Assembly (NCBI RefSeq): GCF_017742245.1
Contig: NZ_JAGHKO010000001.1
Location: 1,951,061 to 2,015,060 of the forward strand
DNA from: Niastella soli
GTDB lineage: Bacteria > Bacteroidota > Bacteroidia > Chitinophagales > Chitinophagaceae
DNA length: 64,000 bases
Direction: 5' to 3'
The position numbers and the translations under genes were made by a program. The notes beneath the pieces were generated by a model. It was given only the letters and a program-made list of their open reading frames with translations. It did no database searches and was not told where the DNA came from. Of the stretch, positions 53,238 through 63,146 are shown one piece after another (position 1 is the stretch's first letter; each line of letters opens with the position of its first letter).

Positions 53238-53465
53238 ATGTTCGGATATTTCTCTCTTATACTTTCTGTTGTTATTACATTGATAATGCTGGTGCCGTTT
53301 GGCTTTGCCGCACTCTATGCTTTTTTATCCTTAAAGCAATTAATAATTGCAGAAAAGGAAAAAAGCAAACTTAAAATGAATAATGGGGCAATAGCTTTAG
53401 CGGTGTCATTAACAGGAATGATATTGATAATATTTTTGTGGTTATATATAATGGCGAGAATGTAG
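53238..53465 (+). CDS. Small two-helix membrane protein D
   Basis: 75 residues with two hydrophobic segments around a longer charged loop (AEKEKSKLKMNNG). It closes the cluster and is followed by a strong terminator. Likely paralogous to A-C by size and topology; the sequence similarity is weaker. Confidence 0.6.
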   Translation: MFGYFSLILSVVITLIMLVPFGFAALYAFLSLKQLIIAEKEKSKLKMNNGAIALAVSLTGMILIIFLWLYIMARM

Positions 53466-53481
53466 AAAAGAAACTAATTAA

Positions 53482-53513
53482 AAAAGGGCCTCGTTACTTA
53501 ACAAGGCCCTTTT
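53482..53513. terminator. Bidirectional terminator between small-protein cluster and icd
   Basis: AAAAGGGCCT/AGGCCCTTTT (53482-53491, 53504-53513) has A/T-rich ends suitable for both convergent transcripts. Confidence 0.8.
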
Positions 53514-53517
53514 GCAT

Positions 53518-53552
53518 ATTGTCAATTGTTTACTACCAATTGTCTATTGTCC
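53518..53552. repeat. Heptamer array covering the icd stop
   Basis: Five period-7 units: ATTGTCA, ATTGTTT, ACTACCA, ATTGTCT, ATTGTCC. The fourth and fifth units contain the stop codon and last codons of icd on the minus strand. Confidence 0.6.
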
Positions 53553-54995
53553 AGCAGCAGAACTATACGACTTCTTATCACCCCACATATTCAATAACTC
53601 CAGTGAAGGGATCTTGAAATCACCACTTAAACTTACATACAGGCCTATAACGTCCTGTTGGTTCAGCGGATAGGTATCGATGCTTTCGAAACGAACGTTG
53701 TACTGGTTCACCAGGTTCGTGTAAACTGAGCCGGTAGGCCATACCTGAGTACCACGGTTGCTGATGTTAATGAGGTTGAATTTAACCCCGGCATGACGCT
53801 GACATTTTTTAGCAATTGCGTCAGGTTGTTCATTGCTTTCGATGAACATATCAACACCAATGATCTTTTCATTCTCCACTTCCTTTGTAACCAGCATGGT
53901 GTTTCTTTCCAGCTTTAAAGGAGTGGGAGTACCTGGTTTATTGGGGATTAGTTGTTTGGCATTTAACTGTGGTGTTTTGCCAAAATTGCTGATAATGGCA
54001 TCTGCAAACTCTGTAGTGTTGAGGCTGGGTTTGCTTTTATCGCCAAAATCACCTGTGTGTACACCCTGCTCGAGCGTATACAGCAACGCATTTTCAATAA
54101 CAGCTGCATTTTCAGTAAGACCAAGGTGACGAAGCATAGCGAACCCGCTTAACAGTAAGGCTGTGGGGTTGGCAATGTTCTTACCTGCAATATCAGGCGC
54201 AGTACCATGCACGGCTTCGAAAATACAGATGTGGTCGCCAATGTTGGCGCTTGGAGCAAAGCCCAGGCCACCCACCAAACCGGCGCACAGGTCAGATACG
54301 ATATCACCCTGCAGATTGGTAAGTACCACCACATCAAAGGTATCGGGGCGGGTAACCAGTTTCATACACAGGTCATCAACGATCACATCATCTGCTTTCA
54401 ACTCGGGGTATTCTTTGGCTACTTCATAGAAGCAGTCGAGGAACAAACCGTCGGTGATCTTCATGATATTAGCCTTGTGGCTACAAGTGATACGGCGGGC
54501 TTTCTTCTGGCGGGCCATTTCAAAAGCATAGCGGATAACCTGTAAGCTACCGGGGCGGGTAATAAAGCGGCGGCTCAATGCTACGTCTTGGGTAAGCATG
54601 TGTTCAATACCACCATATGTATCTTCAATATTTTCGCGAACTACTGTAATATCAATAGGAATGCCGGCTTTGGAGAAAACAGTATCAACGCCGTGCAGGG
54701 TTTGAAATACGCGTTTATTAGCGTAGGTATTCCAGGTTTTGCGAGCAGTAACGTTCACACTTTTAACGCCTTTGCCCTTGGGGGTTTCCATGGGGCCTTT
54801 GAACAATACGCCCAGGCGCTCGATGGTTTGCTGGGCTTCGGGTGTCATACCGTTTGAAAAACCCTTGTCGAAAACCCACTTTCCCATGTCAACCATCTCA
54901 TATTCCAGGGGAACTTTATTAGCGTCAAAAATTTTTAAAACGGCACTCATGATCTCCGGTCCAATACCGTCGCCTTTAGCCACTGCAATTTTCAT
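53544..54995 (-). CDS. icd: NADP-dependent isocitrate dehydrogenase
   Basis: The beta-decarboxylating dehydrogenase blocks are present: AVAKGDGIGPEI at the start, VVRENIEDTYGG with the substrate-binding Arg, SHKANIMKITDGLF and the coenzyme site FEAVHGTAPDIAGKNIANPT. After residue about 335 there is an extra C-terminal domain of roughly 145 residues, as in the longer Thermus-type enzymes. It converts isocitrate to 2-oxoglutarate. The last residues run into a heptamer repeat. The 246-bp region upstream shows no gene. Confidence 0.94.
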   Translation of the reverse strand: MKIAVAKGDGIGPEIMSAVLKIFDANKVPLEYEMVDMGKWVFDKGFSNGMTPEAQQTIERLGVLFKGPMETPKGKGVKSVNVTARKTWNTYANKRVFQTLHGVDTVFSKAGIPIDITVVRENIEDTYGGIEHMLTQDVALSRRFITRPGSLQVIRYAFEMARQKKARRITCSHKANIMKITDGLFLDCFYEVAKEYPELKADDVIVDDLCMKLVTRPDTFDVVVLTNLQGDIVSDLCAGLVGGLGFAPSANIGDHICIFEAVHGTAPDIAGKNIANPTALLLSGFAMLRHLGLTENAAVIENALLYTLEQGVHTGDFGDKSKPSLNTTEFADAIISNFGKTPQLNAKQLIPNKPGTPTPLKLERNTMLVTKEVENEKIIGVDMFIESNEQPDAIAKKCQRHAGVKFNLINISNRGTQVWPTGSVYTNLVNQYNVRFESIDTYPLNQQDVIGLYVSLSGDFKIPSLELLNMWGDKKSYSSAAGQ

Positions 54996-55241
54996 GTGTA
55001 TAGTTTTTGTTTGTTTAAATTAAAGCCACATGCAACCCGGTCACGACACCTGAATGGTTTTATATATCTAAAAATGAATAGGTTATCGTGAAGGCGTCAT
55101 GTATAAAATTTAATAATTGGTCGATGTGAATAAATCCGGGGCAAAATTAGCTATTCCCGGTACAATTCATATTAAAACGTGAATAATTGCTATGGCAGGC
55201 TTTTATTTTGATTATCTTTAAATTCCAAACTAGTTAGTGCA

Positions 55242-55628
55242 ATGGTCTCAAAGATTTCCGAAGGAATTGAAATAAGTGTCGAAACGTTCTACCAGCCCGA
55301 TTACTCCAACCCTGTATCGGGTGAATATATGTTTGCCTACCGGATCACCATTGAGAATCACAATAACTATCCTGTAAAACTGCATCGTCGCCACTGGCAT
55401 ATTATTGATAGCAATGGTACCAACCGGGAAGTAGAAGGCGAGGGGGTGGTAGGCGTGCAGCCCACTTTGCAGCCTGGTGAGCGGTATCAATACGTGAGTG
55501 GTTGCAATTTACGGAGTGAAATGGGTAAAATGCATGGCACCTATCTCATGGAGAATTTGCTTAATAAAACATCGTTCGATGTAAATATTCCGGTGTTTGA
55601 AATGATAGTGCCGTTTAAGATGAATTAG
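55242..55628 (+). CDS. apaG: ApaG protein
   Basis: A 128-residue single-domain beta-sandwich protein with the ApaG pattern YMFAYRITIENHNNYPVKLH, then RRHWHIIDSNG, GEGVVGVQPTLQPGERYQY and YVSGC. Family members affect Co/Mg handling and diadenosine polyphosphate levels, but the mechanism is unclear. Single gene. Confidence 0.94.
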   Translation: MVSKISEGIEISVETFYQPDYSNPVSGEYMFAYRITIENHNNYPVKLHRRHWHIIDSNGTNREVEGEGVVGVQPTLQPGERYQYVSGCNLRSEMGKMHGTYLMENLLNKTSFDVNIPVFEMIVPFKMN

Positions 55629-55731
55629 GCACAGGCGCGCAGTTGATCAGTTAAAAAGTTGACCAGTTGACAAATTTCGCTCTATTTCGGACTCATGAGT
55701 AAATGCAAACCTGAGCAATATAAATTTAAAG

Positions 55732-55762
55732 AAAAGGCCCCCGATAAAATCGGGGGCCTTTT
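55732..55762. terminator. Bidirectional terminator between apaG and POT transporter
   Basis: A 14-bp perfect stem AAAAGGCCCCCGAT/ATCGGGGGCCTTTT with a 3-nt loop. A second palindrome CCCCGACACGTCGGGG lies at 55785-55800. Confidence 0.88.
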
Positions 55763-55828
55763 CTTATATTTTAACTGATTAACTCCCCGACACGTCGGGG
55801 CAAGCTGTCAACTTGTTAACTGGACAAC

Positions 55829-57379
55829 TTACTCCGCATTCACATGCATCATCTTCTTCAATAATTTGGTAAGCGAGAACAGGATCAGCGAAGCAACGCC
55901 TGCCATACCCACAAATAACATAAAGAAGTCGTACAGGTTGGTCATATGATAACCCAGGAAGTTGGTGGTTTTACCGGCTTCAGGATACAGGGCGCTTAAT
56001 ACCCCTGCTAATTTGTTAGCAGCTGCATTGGCCAAAAACCATACGGCCATTAATAACGACGCGAATTTGAAAGGCGCCAGTTTATTCACCAGCGACAGAC
56101 CAATTGGTGATAACGACAGTTCACCCCAGGTATGTAAGGCATACATACCGGTAAGCCAGATCATGCTCACTTTTATCCCGGGCTGAACATCTTTTACGCC
56201 GAATGCTATCCATAAATAACCCAATGCCAGCAGCATAAGGCCCATGGCCATTTTAAAAGGAGAAGTTGGCTCACGTTTGCCCAACTTCAACCATAACCAG
56301 GCAAAAACAGGAGCAAATGCTACCACAAACACTGAGTTCAGTGACTGAAACCAACTGGCCGGAACAGTAAAGAAGCCCAGATCGCGTTGGGTTTGTTCTT
56401 CTGCAAAAAAGGTAAGAGAAGCACCGGCCTGTTCAAAGGCCGACCAGAAGAAGATCACAAAAAAGGCCACTATAAAAATAACGCCAATCCGCTGGCGCTC
56501 TATTTTACTCAAAGATTTGTCTGAGAAAATAACAAATGCAATAAACAGCACACTGGCTATTAACAGGTAGGTAAGGTAGCTGACTACTTTAGCATCTATA
56601 TACAGCAAACCGATCAATACAGCAGAGAAAAGCAATAAACCGCCAACAATGTAAACCGGATTGCTGAATTGTTTGGGGGAGTTAGCAGGTACTTCACCCA
56701 GCGGATTGCCCTCAGGCGATTTTACATATTTTGATTGAAATACTTTTTGAACAACCACGCTTAACAACATACCAATACCTGCCACCAGGAATGACCATTT
56801 AAAATCGGCGGGGTTACCGGTATCGCCAACCAAACCACAGATAAACGGCCCGATAGCGCCACCCACATTGATACCCATATAAAATATAGTATAGGCAGCA
56901 TCGATCCGGCGGTCGCCTTTTGGATATAGCTGTCCAACCATGGAAGAGATATTGGGTTTGAAGAAACCGTTACCGGCAATCATTAAACCCAACCCGGTAA
57001 AGAACAGAATAGAGGAAATATCAGGAGCTGATTTATATAAGGAAGCGCAGAAAAAAAGTACGAATTCCCCAATTGCCATTACCAGGCCGCCCGCAATAAT
57101 GGAACGTTTATTGCCCCAGAAACGATCTGAGATATAACCGCCCACAAGAGGGGTTAAATATACAAGACTGGTATAGCTGCCATACAGATTACTGGCAAAC
57201 ACTTTATCGAACAACAGCGCTTTGGTCATGAACAATACCAATATGGCCCGCATGCCATAATAGTTATATCGTTCCCACATTTCGGTGGCAAATAATACGT
57301 ACAATCCTTTCGGATGTCCTTTTGAGGCCTTGGCAACCGGTTGGGTTACCTCGGGGTTAATCGTGGCGGTTTGAGACAT
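55829..57379 (-). CDS. Peptide MFS transporter (POT/PTR family)
   Basis: The POT signature EMWERYNYYGMRAIL (ExxERxxYY, residues 33-47) and VGGYISDRFWGNKRS precede a 14-helix layout with the FKWSFLVAGIGMLLS and EQAGASLTFFAEEQ blocks. It imports di- and tripeptides with protons. The N-terminus is cytoplasmic. Length 516 is typical. A further palindrome lies just past the stop. The 57380-57761 gap shows no gene. Confidence 0.93.
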   Translation of the reverse strand: MSQTATINPEVTQPVAKASKGHPKGLYVLFATEMWERYNYYGMRAILVLFMTKALLFDKVFASNLYGSYTSLVYLTPLVGGYISDRFWGNKRSIIAGGLVMAIGEFVLFFCASLYKSAPDISSILFFTGLGLMIAGNGFFKPNISSMVGQLYPKGDRRIDAAYTIFYMGINVGGAIGPFICGLVGDTGNPADFKWSFLVAGIGMLLSVVVQKVFQSKYVKSPEGNPLGEVPANSPKQFSNPVYIVGGLLLFSAVLIGLLYIDAKVVSYLTYLLIASVLFIAFVIFSDKSLSKIERQRIGVIFIVAFFVIFFWSAFEQAGASLTFFAEEQTQRDLGFFTVPASWFQSLNSVFVVAFAPVFAWLWLKLGKREPTSPFKMAMGLMLLALGYLWIAFGVKDVQPGIKVSMIWLTGMYALHTWGELSLSPIGLSLVNKLAPFKFASLLMAVWFLANAAANKLAGVLSALYPEAGKTTNFLGYHMTNLYDFFMLFVGMAGVASLILFSLTKLLKKMMHVNAE

Positions 57380-57761
57380 GGAGTTTTTGTTTTTAAAAAA
57401 TCAAGCAATACGTTAGAGCAGTATTAACGGCCCAAAATAGTGATTAATTAAATACGGCTAATATGTGTTGGACATATTGTTTAGCCAATTATAAGCATTT
57501 TAATACTTATCCTTTAGGGGACGGCACTTCCTGAACACTTTTAAGGTTCCTCTTTCAGACGCTTATTATAACCCTTGGAGGGGCCAAAATGGCCATGGGA
57601 TAGGCATCGGGTGGGGAATCTGTATTTATAGTCTGCAAATCATGGGGTTATAAGGCCTTTAATAACCGGCTCGAGTTGAAAAGATGGAGCAGAATTAAAA
57701 TTCATTAATCCCCCCCGAATGCCGAAATTCGCCGCGGCAAAAACTACTTCACTTATTAATC

Positions 57762-59042
57762 ATGAATATTTTACTCTTAGGTTCTGGTGGCCGGGAACAT
57801 GCCCTGGCCTGGAAACTTACACAAAGCAAACAATGTGATCAGTTATTCATTGCGCCCGGTAATGCTGGTACCAACCAGTATGGGACCAATGTTAATTTAT
57901 CAATCACCGATTTTGGCGCTATTAAAAAATTCGTGCTGGACAACAACATCACTTTATTGGTGGTTGGGCCCGAAGAGCCGCTGGTAAAGGGCGTAACCGA
58001 TTTCTTTAAAAAAGACGATCAACTAAAACAGGTGGTGGTTATTGGTCCTTCGCAATACGGCGCGCAACTGGAAGGCAGCAAGGCCTTTGCAAAGAAATTC
58101 ATGATCCGTCATGGCATTCCAACAGCAGCTTACCGCGAGTTTGATGAAACCAATTATGCGGAAGGCATTTCTTATTTACAGCAACATGCCCTGCCTATTG
58201 TCTTGAAAGCCGATGGATTGGCTGCTGGTAAAGGCGTGCTTATTTGCCAGTCGCATGTGGAAGCGATTGCCGAATACGAGCTGATGTTGCAACACAGCAA
58301 ATTTGGCGACGCCAGCAAAAAGGTAGTGGTAGAAGAATTTTTAACTGGTATTGAGCTGAGTGTTTTTGCATTGACCGATGGAAAGGATTATGTTTTATTA
58401 CCAGAAGCCAAAGATTACAAAAGAATAGGGGAAGGCGATACCGGATTGAATACCGGTGGCATGGGCGCCGTAAGCCCTGTACCGTTTGCCGACGAAACCT
58501 TTATGAAAAAGGTAGTAGAGAGAGTAATAAAGCCAACCGTTCGCGGCCTGGAGCAGGAAGCGATCGATTATAAAGGATTTGTGTTTTTCGGCCTCATTAA
58601 AGTGGGCGACGAACCATATGTTATTGAATACAACTGCCGGATGGGCGACCCTGAAACGGAGGTGGTGATGCCCCGGCTGAAAACCGACCTGGTTGAGCTG
58701 TTTATGGCCACTGACAAAGGTACCCTCAACACTATAAAAATTGAACAGGACAGCCGTTATGCCTGCACCGTGATGGCCGTAAGTGGCGGTTATCCCGGCA
58801 ATTATGAAAAAGGATTTGTTATCAGCGGGTTAAATAAAACTGTGCCTGCCGATAGCCTGGTTTTCCATGCCGGTACTTCACAAAAAGATGGAAATGTGGT
58901 AACCAGTGGCGGCCGGGTGCTTACGGTAACTTCATATGGCAATACGGTGAAAGAAGCCGTAGCCAAATCGAAAGAAACGCTGCAACAGATCTCATTCGAG
59001 GGGATGTATTACCGCCAGGATATCGGTTTCGAATTTGACTAA
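57762..59042 (+). CDS. purD: Phosphoribosylamine--glycine ligase
   Basis: The start NILLLGSGGREHALAWKL, an ATP-grasp core (VLKADGLAAGKGVLI, then DTGLNTGGMGAVSP) and VIEYNCRMGDPETEVVMPRL identify PurD. It adds glycine to phosphoribosylamine, the second step of purine synthesis. Length 426 is normal. Confidence 0.96.
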   Translation: MNILLLGSGGREHALAWKLTQSKQCDQLFIAPGNAGTNQYGTNVNLSITDFGAIKKFVLDNNITLLVVGPEEPLVKGVTDFFKKDDQLKQVVVIGPSQYGAQLEGSKAFAKKFMIRHGIPTAAYREFDETNYAEGISYLQQHALPIVLKADGLAAGKGVLICQSHVEAIAEYELMLQHSKFGDASKKVVVEEFLTGIELSVFALTDGKDYVLLPEAKDYKRIGEGDTGLNTGGMGAVSPVPFADETFMKKVVERVIKPTVRGLEQEAIDYKGFVFFGLIKVGDEPYVIEYNCRMGDPETEVVMPRLKTDLVELFMATDKGTLNTIKIEQDSRYACTVMAVSGGYPGNYEKGFVISGLNKTVPADSLVFHAGTSQKDGNVVTSGGRVLTVTSYGNTVKEAVAKSKETLQQISFEGMYYRQDIGFEFD

Positions 59043-59067
59043 ATGCTTTTCGGAAAATACGCTCTAC

Positions 59068-60129
59068 ATGCAACAACAAAAACAAGTACACTACAGTGAT
59101 TATCTGCAATTAGACAAGATCCTGAATGCTCAAACCCTGGAAAGTGACTTATTGCAACAGCATGCCCATGACGAAATGCTGTTCATTGTCATACATCAGG
59201 CTTATGAGCTTTGGTTCAAACAATTGTTATTCGAAATTGATTCTGTGGCGGCCATTATGCAAAAGCCGGCAGTTAACGACAATTCGCCCGAACTGCAAAC
59301 CGTGGTCCACCGGTTAAACCGTATGGTAACCATCTTGAAGGTGCTGGTGCATCAGATAGATATTATGGAAACCATGACGCCGATGGATTTTCTTGATTTC
59401 CGGGATATGCTGCGGCCGGCATCTGGTTTCCAAAGCTGGCAGTTTAAACTGGTAGAAGCCAAGCTGGGCCTCAAATACCAGGCACGCCATGGCCAGGAAT
59501 ATTATATTTCACAATTACGGCAACCACAAATAGATCTCATTCGCCAGGCCGAAAAAGAAAGATCGTTCATTGAGCTGCTCAATGCCTGGCTCGAACGCAT
59601 GCCCTTTTTTGAAGAGGAGGCTAACTGGAACAATTATAAATCAGTTGCCGGCCCTCTTCCAGCCACCGCTAATGGAGGTCCTTTCTGGAATGATTACCGC
59701 CACATTTATGCCAGTGGTTTGGCTGAAGCGGAGCAAAACAACATTCAGTTTTTTGATGCGGTATTTTCAGATGAGGCGGCTTCCCCTGAAAGGCAATTAT
59801 CGCCCAAAGCCTGTAGGGCCGCCCTTTTCATTATGTTGTACCGTGGCTATCCCATTTTACAATTGCCTTTTCAGCTGCTGAATGGTTTATTGGAAATAGA
59901 TGAACAACTAAGCACCTGGCGGTACCGGCATATGAGCATGGTACAGCGGATGATAGGCACCCGCATTGGCACCGGTGGCAGCACTGGCCGCGATTATTTG
60001 AAAGGTGCTTTGGACAAACATTACATCTTCGCTGAGGTCTCCAGGCTTACCAGCTTTTTGATTGAAAGGAGAAGATTGCCAGTATTAAGTCATGAAATGG
60101 ACAGAAGATTAGGCTTTGTACACGGCTAA
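59068..60129 (+). CDS. Tryptophan 2,3-dioxygenase family protein
   Basis: The heme dioxygenase pattern is clear: HSDYLQ-like start, HAHDEMLFIVIHQAYELWFK with the substrate-side His, FRDMLRPASGFQSWQF with the Arg that binds tryptophan carboxylate, and the heme-ligand region RYRHMSMVQRMIGT. The 353-residue length is longer than the 280-residue bacterial enzymes and nearer animal TDO. ATG 59068 begins 25 bp after purD; the frame from 59035 uses a non-ATG codon. No other kynurenine-pathway genes are near. Confidence 0.9.
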   Translation: MQQQKQVHYSDYLQLDKILNAQTLESDLLQQHAHDEMLFIVIHQAYELWFKQLLFEIDSVAAIMQKPAVNDNSPELQTVVHRLNRMVTILKVLVHQIDIMETMTPMDFLDFRDMLRPASGFQSWQFKLVEAKLGLKYQARHGQEYYISQLRQPQIDLIRQAEKERSFIELLNAWLERMPFFEEEANWNNYKSVAGPLPATANGGPFWNDYRHIYASGLAEAEQNNIQFFDAVFSDEAASPERQLSPKACRAALFIMLYRGYPILQLPFQLLNGLLEIDEQLSTWRYRHMSMVQRMIGTRIGTGGSTGRDYLKGALDKHYIFAEVSRLTSFLIERRRLPVLSHEMDRRLGFVHG

Positions 60130-60655
60130 TACAAGGATGCAGGTTACAAGTTTCAAAGGGTGCTGAAACCCCGCAGGGCAGGCGTTGGAACTTGTAACCG
60201 CTAACTTTTAATTTCCCGGCCAACTGTCTACCCACAACAATTCTCCCTCCTTTAGGTAATTCTACGTACAATCCGTAAATGTAATTTTTACGGCCGCACA
60301 ACCCCTAAACAACAGACGATTTTTAATCATGTGATGTATATAACCATGCAAAAAGCCGGTTAGAAAACAATTTAAACATTAAGCAACAATTAACGTTTCA
60401 GTATAACGTTAGTTGAATGACTTTACATGCGATTTTTGTGCCACGAAAAACACCTAAAACGCAGGGTAAGATATAATACAGAATAACAATACACGGCCCT
60501 TCCGCGCCGGAACTGTAGCGGAAAAGAGCAGAACGATAAGCGAATACTGTACCAGAAAAAAAATACTTGATCCAGCAAAGGTTGTGCTTTGTTAATTCGA
60601 ATTATTTGCTTCAATTTTGCATGCATTACATTCAATCCAAAATCTGACCTTCTAA
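60130..60655. other. Non-coding region before mreB
   Basis: No gene is supported. The left part has a 13-bp inverted repeat with one mismatch, GGTTACAAGTTTC and GGAACTTGTAACC (60142-60199), similar to the arms around 17.7 kb. The rest is AT-rich and should hold the mre promoter, which could not be placed with confidence. Confidence 0.6.
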
Positions 60656-61681
60656 ATGGGCTTATTCAACTTTTTCACCCAGGAGATTGCCATCGATCTG
60701 GGCACTGCCAATACCCTAATCATACACAATGACGAAGTAGTGGTGAATGAACCGAGTATAGTAGCGCTGGACCGTAATAATCCAAAAACGGTTCTGGCAG
60801 TAGGGAAACGGGCATTGATGATGCATGAAAAGACCCATGAAAGCATCCGCACTGTTCGTCCCCTCAAGGACGGAGTAATTGCCGACTTTAACGCTGCAGA
60901 ATTAATGATCCGGGAGATGATCAAAATGATCTATCCTAAAAAGCCATTATTCCCCCCAAGCTGGAGAATGATGATATGTATCCCTTCGAGTATTACCGAG
61001 GTGGAAAAGAGGGCGGTACGCGACAGTGCTGAGCAGGCAGGCGCCAAAGAGGTGTACCTGTTGCACGAGCCTATGGCAGCCGCCCTGGGTATTGGTATCG
61101 ATGTAGAAGAGCCGGTTGGTAATATGATCATCGATATCGGTGGTGGTACAACAGGTATTACAGTAATTGCCCTGGCGGGTATTGTGTGCGACCAGAGTAT
61201 TCGTATCGCCGGTGATGAATTCACTGCCGATATTATGGAAGCCCTGCGCCGCTATCACAGCTTGTTAATTGGTGAACGTACTGCAGAACAGATCAAAATA
61301 AACATTGGTGCGGCCATGAAAGACCTGGATAACCCACCAGATGATATTCCAGTAAACGGCCGCGACCTGGTAACCGGTATTCCTAAACAGATCATGGTTA
61401 GCTACCAGGAAATTGCCGAAGCGCTCGATAAAAGCATTTTTAAGATCGAAGAAGCTATTCTGAAAGCGCTGGAAATGACCCCTCCCGAATTGGCTGCGGA
61501 TATTTACAGACGCGGTTTATACCTCACTGGCGGTGGAGCCCTGCTGCGCGGTTTGGATAAACGCTTAAGCCAGAAAATTAAATTGCCAGTACACGTGGCT
61601 GACGATCCATTAAAGAGCGTGGTACGCGGAACTGGCCTGGCGCTGAAAAATTATGACCGCTATCCTTTTGTGATGCGTTAA
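60656..61681 (+). CDS. mreB: Rod shape-determining protein MreB
   Basis: Actin-fold ATPase blocks are present: IAIDLGTANTLI (phosphate 1), LLHEPMAAALGIGI, MIIDIGGGTTGITVIAL (phosphate 2) and LTGGGALLRGLDKRL (adenosine). It forms the membrane-associated filament guiding lateral wall growth. Length 341 is standard. A terminator-like hairpin follows before mreC. Confidence 0.97.
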   Translation: MGLFNFFTQEIAIDLGTANTLIIHNDEVVVNEPSIVALDRNNPKTVLAVGKRALMMHEKTHESIRTVRPLKDGVIADFNAAELMIREMIKMIYPKKPLFPPSWRMMICIPSSITEVEKRAVRDSAEQAGAKEVYLLHEPMAAALGIGIDVEEPVGNMIIDIGGGTTGITVIALAGIVCDQSIRIAGDEFTADIMEALRRYHSLLIGERTAEQIKINIGAAMKDLDNPPDDIPVNGRDLVTGIPKQIMVSYQEIAEALDKSIFKIEEAILKALEMTPPELAADIYRRGLYLTGGGALLRGLDKRLSQKIKLPVHVADDPLKSVVRGTGLALKNYDRYPFVMR

Positions 61682-61708
61682 GCCGTTGTGATTTACTTTC
61701 AAATTGTT

Positions 61709-61742
61709 AAAATCCTGTATGGATTACCCCAGACAGGATTTT
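61709..61742 (+). terminator. Terminator-like hairpin between mreB and mreC
   Basis: AAAATCCTGT (61709-61718) and ACAGGATTTT (61733-61742) form a 10-bp perfect stem ending in TTTTGT. It may uncouple mreB levels from the downstream genes. Confidence 0.55.
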
Positions 61743-61761
61743 GTAATTAAAAATTCCGCAG

Positions 61762-62616
61762 GTGCGTAATATTTTTCTCTTCATCAGGAGGTACTTCAAT
61801 TTTGTATTCTTCGTGGTGCTGCAGATTGCGGCCCTGTATATCCTTTTTCATTACAATAAGTTCCATGAAGCCGTTTTTTCCGGCGTAGCCAATGAATTGA
61901 CCGGCAACATAGGTGGCAAATACACCAATGTTACCTATTACTTCCACCTCAAAAAAACCAACGACGACCTGGCCAAAGAAAACGAAGAATTGCGTAACAA
62001 GCTGTTAGCCAACTTCGAACGGCCAGATACAACCCAAAAGATCGTACAGGATACCATTCCCTACGATACTTTGGGGCATTACCGTAAATATCTCTACCGC
62101 AGCGCCCGGGTAGTAAACAACTCGGTTAGTTTACCCAATAACACTTTTACCATTAACCGTGGTGAAAATGAGGGCATTCATAAAAATATGGGTGTTATCA
62201 GCCCCACGGGGGTGGCCGGGGTTGTGATCAATACCAGTAATAATTATGCGGTGGTAATGAGCTTATTACATCGCCAAACCAAGATCAGCGCCAGCCTGAA
62301 GAAGACCGGGGAGACCGGTAAAGTGCTTTGGGATGGCACCAGTCCTTTATATGTTACCCTGAAAGATATCCCTAAAAGTGCGCAGGTAGTAAAAGGCGAT
62401 TCCGTAGTTACCAGCCCTTACGCCTCCCATTTTCCGCCAGGTTTATTGATTGGCACGGTGATGGATATAGTTGACGACAAAACCAGCAGCTTTTACACTT
62501 TACGTTTAAAACCAGCCACTAATTTTTTCAATGTACAGTTTGTAATGGTGGTAGAAAATCTGTTGAAAGATGAGCAAGCCAAACTGGAAGAAGAAACTAA
62601 TAAAATTAACCAATGA
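61762..62616 (+). CDS. mreC: Rod shape-determining protein MreC
   Basis: From a GTG start, one membrane helix (about residues 12-30) and a coiled coil (LKKTNDDLAKENEELRNKLL) lead to the periplasmic beta-barrel region with RGENEGIHKNMGVIS and SLLHRQTKISASLKKTGE. MreC links the cytoplasmic MreB filament to wall enzymes such as PBP2. The last 4 bases overlap mreD (ATGA). Confidence 0.94.
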   Translation: MRNIFLFIRRYFNFVFFVVLQIAALYILFHYNKFHEAVFSGVANELTGNIGGKYTNVTYYFHLKKTNDDLAKENEELRNKLLANFERPDTTQKIVQDTIPYDTLGHYRKYLYRSARVVNNSVSLPNNTFTINRGENEGIHKNMGVISPTGVAGVVINTSNNYAVVMSLLHRQTKISASLKKTGETGKVLWDGTSPLYVTLKDIPKSAQVVKGDSVVTSPYASHFPPGLLIGTVMDIVDDKTSSFYTLRLKPATNFFNVQFVMVVENLLKDEQAKLEEETNKINQ

Positions 62617-63146
62617 GTGATCTGGTACGTAATACGATCCGATTTGTATTGTTTATACTGGTACAGTATTATGTATTGTTTCAAATACGGCCACTACACC
62701 AGTTTGTAGTGCCTTATGTGTATTTCCTTTATGTGCTTTGGTTGCCTTTTAGCATGGGCCGGATGAGCCTTTTGTTAGTAAGTTTTGTTTTTGGTTTAAC
62801 CCTCGATTATTTCACCCAAACCCCGGGTTTGCATGCGGCCGCCTGCACATTGATTGCCTATGTGCGGGGTTTTGTAGTAAACATCCTGATACCACAGGAA
62901 GGCGCAGAACAGAACTATAAATCGCCTTCACCTGTTAGTATGGGGTGGGCGCCTTATGCGGTGTACGTACTGGTTTTAACTTTAGTGCATCATATCTATC
63001 TGGTTTTCCTGGAATGGCTGCAGTTTGGTTCGTTCCTGTTTTTCCTGGGAAAGGTACTGGCAACAACTGGTATCAGCTTAATGTTGATACTTATAACCGA
63101 GTTGTTGTTCTTTAGAAAAGAGAAATTCAGGACAAATACAGCGTAA
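62613..63146 (+). CDS. mreD: Rod shape-determining protein MreD
   Basis: A 177-residue, highly hydrophobic protein with about five membrane helices and the LPFSMGRMSLLLVSFVFGLT segment typical of MreD. It is coupled to mreC by a 4-bp overlap. The order mreB-mreC-mreD-mrdA supports the call. Confidence 0.92.
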   Translation: MSDLVRNTIRFVLFILVQYYVLFQIRPLHQFVVPYVYFLYVLWLPFSMGRMSLLLVSFVFGLTLDYFTQTPGLHAAACTLIAYVRGFVVNILIPQEGAEQNYKSPSPVSMGWAPYAVYVLVLTLVHHIYLVFLEWLQFGSFLFFLGKVLATTGISLMLILITELLFFRKEKFRTNTA

